A stretch of 64,000 nucleotides of DNA from Marivirga sericea. Its GTDB lineage: Bacteria > Bacteroidota > Bacteroidia > Cytophagales > Cyclobacteriaceae. Below the pieces are notes generated by a model. That model saw only the letters and a program-made list of their open reading frames with translations. It was not told the origin of the DNA and did not search any database. Below, one piece after another: positions 63,391 through 64,000 of this stretch. Location of the stretch: positions 1 through 64,000 of the forward strand of contig NZ_FXAW01000002.1 of the NCBI RefSeq assembly GCF_900177665.1. Direction: 5' to 3'. Each line of letters opens with the position of its first letter. Positions within the stretch are counted from its first letter, which is position 1. A program made the position numbers and the translations under genes.

Positions 63391-63549
63391 TCTAAAAAGA
63401 TGTTAGATATCTAGAAACTACGTAAAATTAGTAATGTTTAGATTACTTTTGCTAACGCGTACTTTAGTTGAACTTAAAACAGCTTTTTAACTAAAAGCTA
63501 TTCATCGAGTTTTCTTGTAGCACTTATACTTGCAATTTAAGCCAGAACA

Positions 63550-64000
63550 TTAAGCGAGATCCGCTACGTTAAAGAAAGAATCATCCTTTGCCGGCAATTC
63601 AGTTTTGCCCATCAAATAGTGATCTACTTCTCTAGCGGCTTCTCTGCCTTCCGAAATAGCCCATACTACTAACGATTGTCCCCTTCTCGCATCACCTGCT
63701 GTAAATATGTTATCCACATTGGTTTTGTAATCATTGGCCTCAACAGTCCCTGTTTGTGTTTTATGCACGCCAAGGCTATCTAATAAATGATTTTCAGGAT
63801 GCGTGAAACCTATTGCTAACAATGCCAATTCACAAGGCACATCTCTTTCAGTACCTTGGATTTCCTGCATACTTTGTCTTCCACCTTGATTTACCCACTC
63901 AATATCGACTAAAGTAATGTGAGTCAATTCTCCTTTTTCGTTGCCCTTAAATTCTTTGGTCAGTACACCCCATTTTCTTTCGCCACCTTCTTCGTGAGAT
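63550..64000 (-). CDS. gltD: Glutamate synthase small subunit, C-terminal part (partial)
   Basis: The frame is open to the window edge, so the gene is cut at its 5' side. The visible 150 residues are the C-terminal FAD/NADPH-domain end of GltD: GERKWGVLTKEFKG, then CELALLAIGFTHPE, VDNIFTAGDARRGQSLVVWA and ISEGREAAREVDHYL. GltD supplies electrons from NADPH for glutamate formation in GOGAT. An internal ATG at 63927 is not the start. The gltB partner is presumably upstream, outside the window. Confidence 0.93.
   Translation of the reverse strand, partial: SHEEGGERKWGVLTKEFKGNEKGELTHITLVDIEWVNQGGRQSMQEIQGTERDVPCELALLAIGFTHPENHLLDSLGVHKTQTGTVEANDYKTNVDNIFTAGDARRGQSLVVWAISEGREAAREVDHYLMGKTELPAKDDSFFNVADLA

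Overview
The window looks like an ordinary stretch of a Bacteroidota chromosome, most likely a marine Cytophagales bacterium (Marivirga-like; this is an inference from gene content, not a database match). It is AT-rich. Several promoters fit the Bacteroidota pattern TTTG-N19-21-TAnnTTTG, and Shine-Dalgarno sequences are almost absent except in front of rpsU. There is a TonB-dependent receptor with a CarboxypepD_reg-like domain, several small beta-barrel proteins, a Wzi-like barrel, many PAS histidine kinases, and the rpsU-xerC-hpf and rimP-nusA-infB clusters.

Layout. 1-980: tandem decayed GIY-YIG nuclease cassettes, each followed by a structured T-arm-like element and a terminator. 980-1105: tRNA-Asn and its promoter. 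1.3-5.1 kb: Hsp20, an HtrA protease and an ALDH7-type aldehyde dehydrogenase. 5.2-17 kb: a signalling region with an orphan receiver, an unrecognised helical protein, a glycosidase-like lipoprotein, two large PAS kinases, a receiver, a REC-PAS-DHp protein without an ATPase domain, and a decayed receiver pseudogene. 17-21.2 kb: a membrane protein with a TPR partner, then the hpf/xerC/rpsU cluster. 21.2-25.3 kb: small lipoproteins, a CarboxypepD_reg protein, Tag glycosylase, an SDR and a small Cys-rich protein. 25.4-28.7 kb: a lipid kinase divergent from an App1-type phosphatase, then a 1-Cys peroxiredoxin. 28.8-35.3 kb: cysS, then rimP-nusA-infB. 35.4-41.9 kb: SnoaL-like, TlpA-like and a large beta-propeller (VPS10/BNR) protein, a frameshifted secreted protein and a methyltransferase. 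42-48.4 kb: lipoprotein and TonB receptor, divergent M1 peptidase, CDF metal exporter. 48.5-56.9 kb: OMPs, an S15-type hydrolase, a zinc-ribbon/CPBP pair and a LolD-FtsX-type ABC exporter. 57-64 kb: PLP decarboxylase, L31 type B, Wzi-like barrel, CoA-transferase, two unknowns and the 3' part of gltD, which runs off the window.

Several short genes were found by direct reading: a CPxCG-type protein at 25160-25339, small membrane proteins at 25939-26073 and 60753-60902, and weaker candidates at 9748-9858 and 40116-40190. The best leads are the GIY-YIG/T-arm cassette array, the strong SD unique to rpsU, the promoter plus terminator hairpin in the rimP leader, the palindrome across the TonB-receptor start codon, and the ATPase-less REC-PAS-DHp protein beside a gutted receiver gene. 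No phage, CRISPR array or complete insertion sequence was seen.
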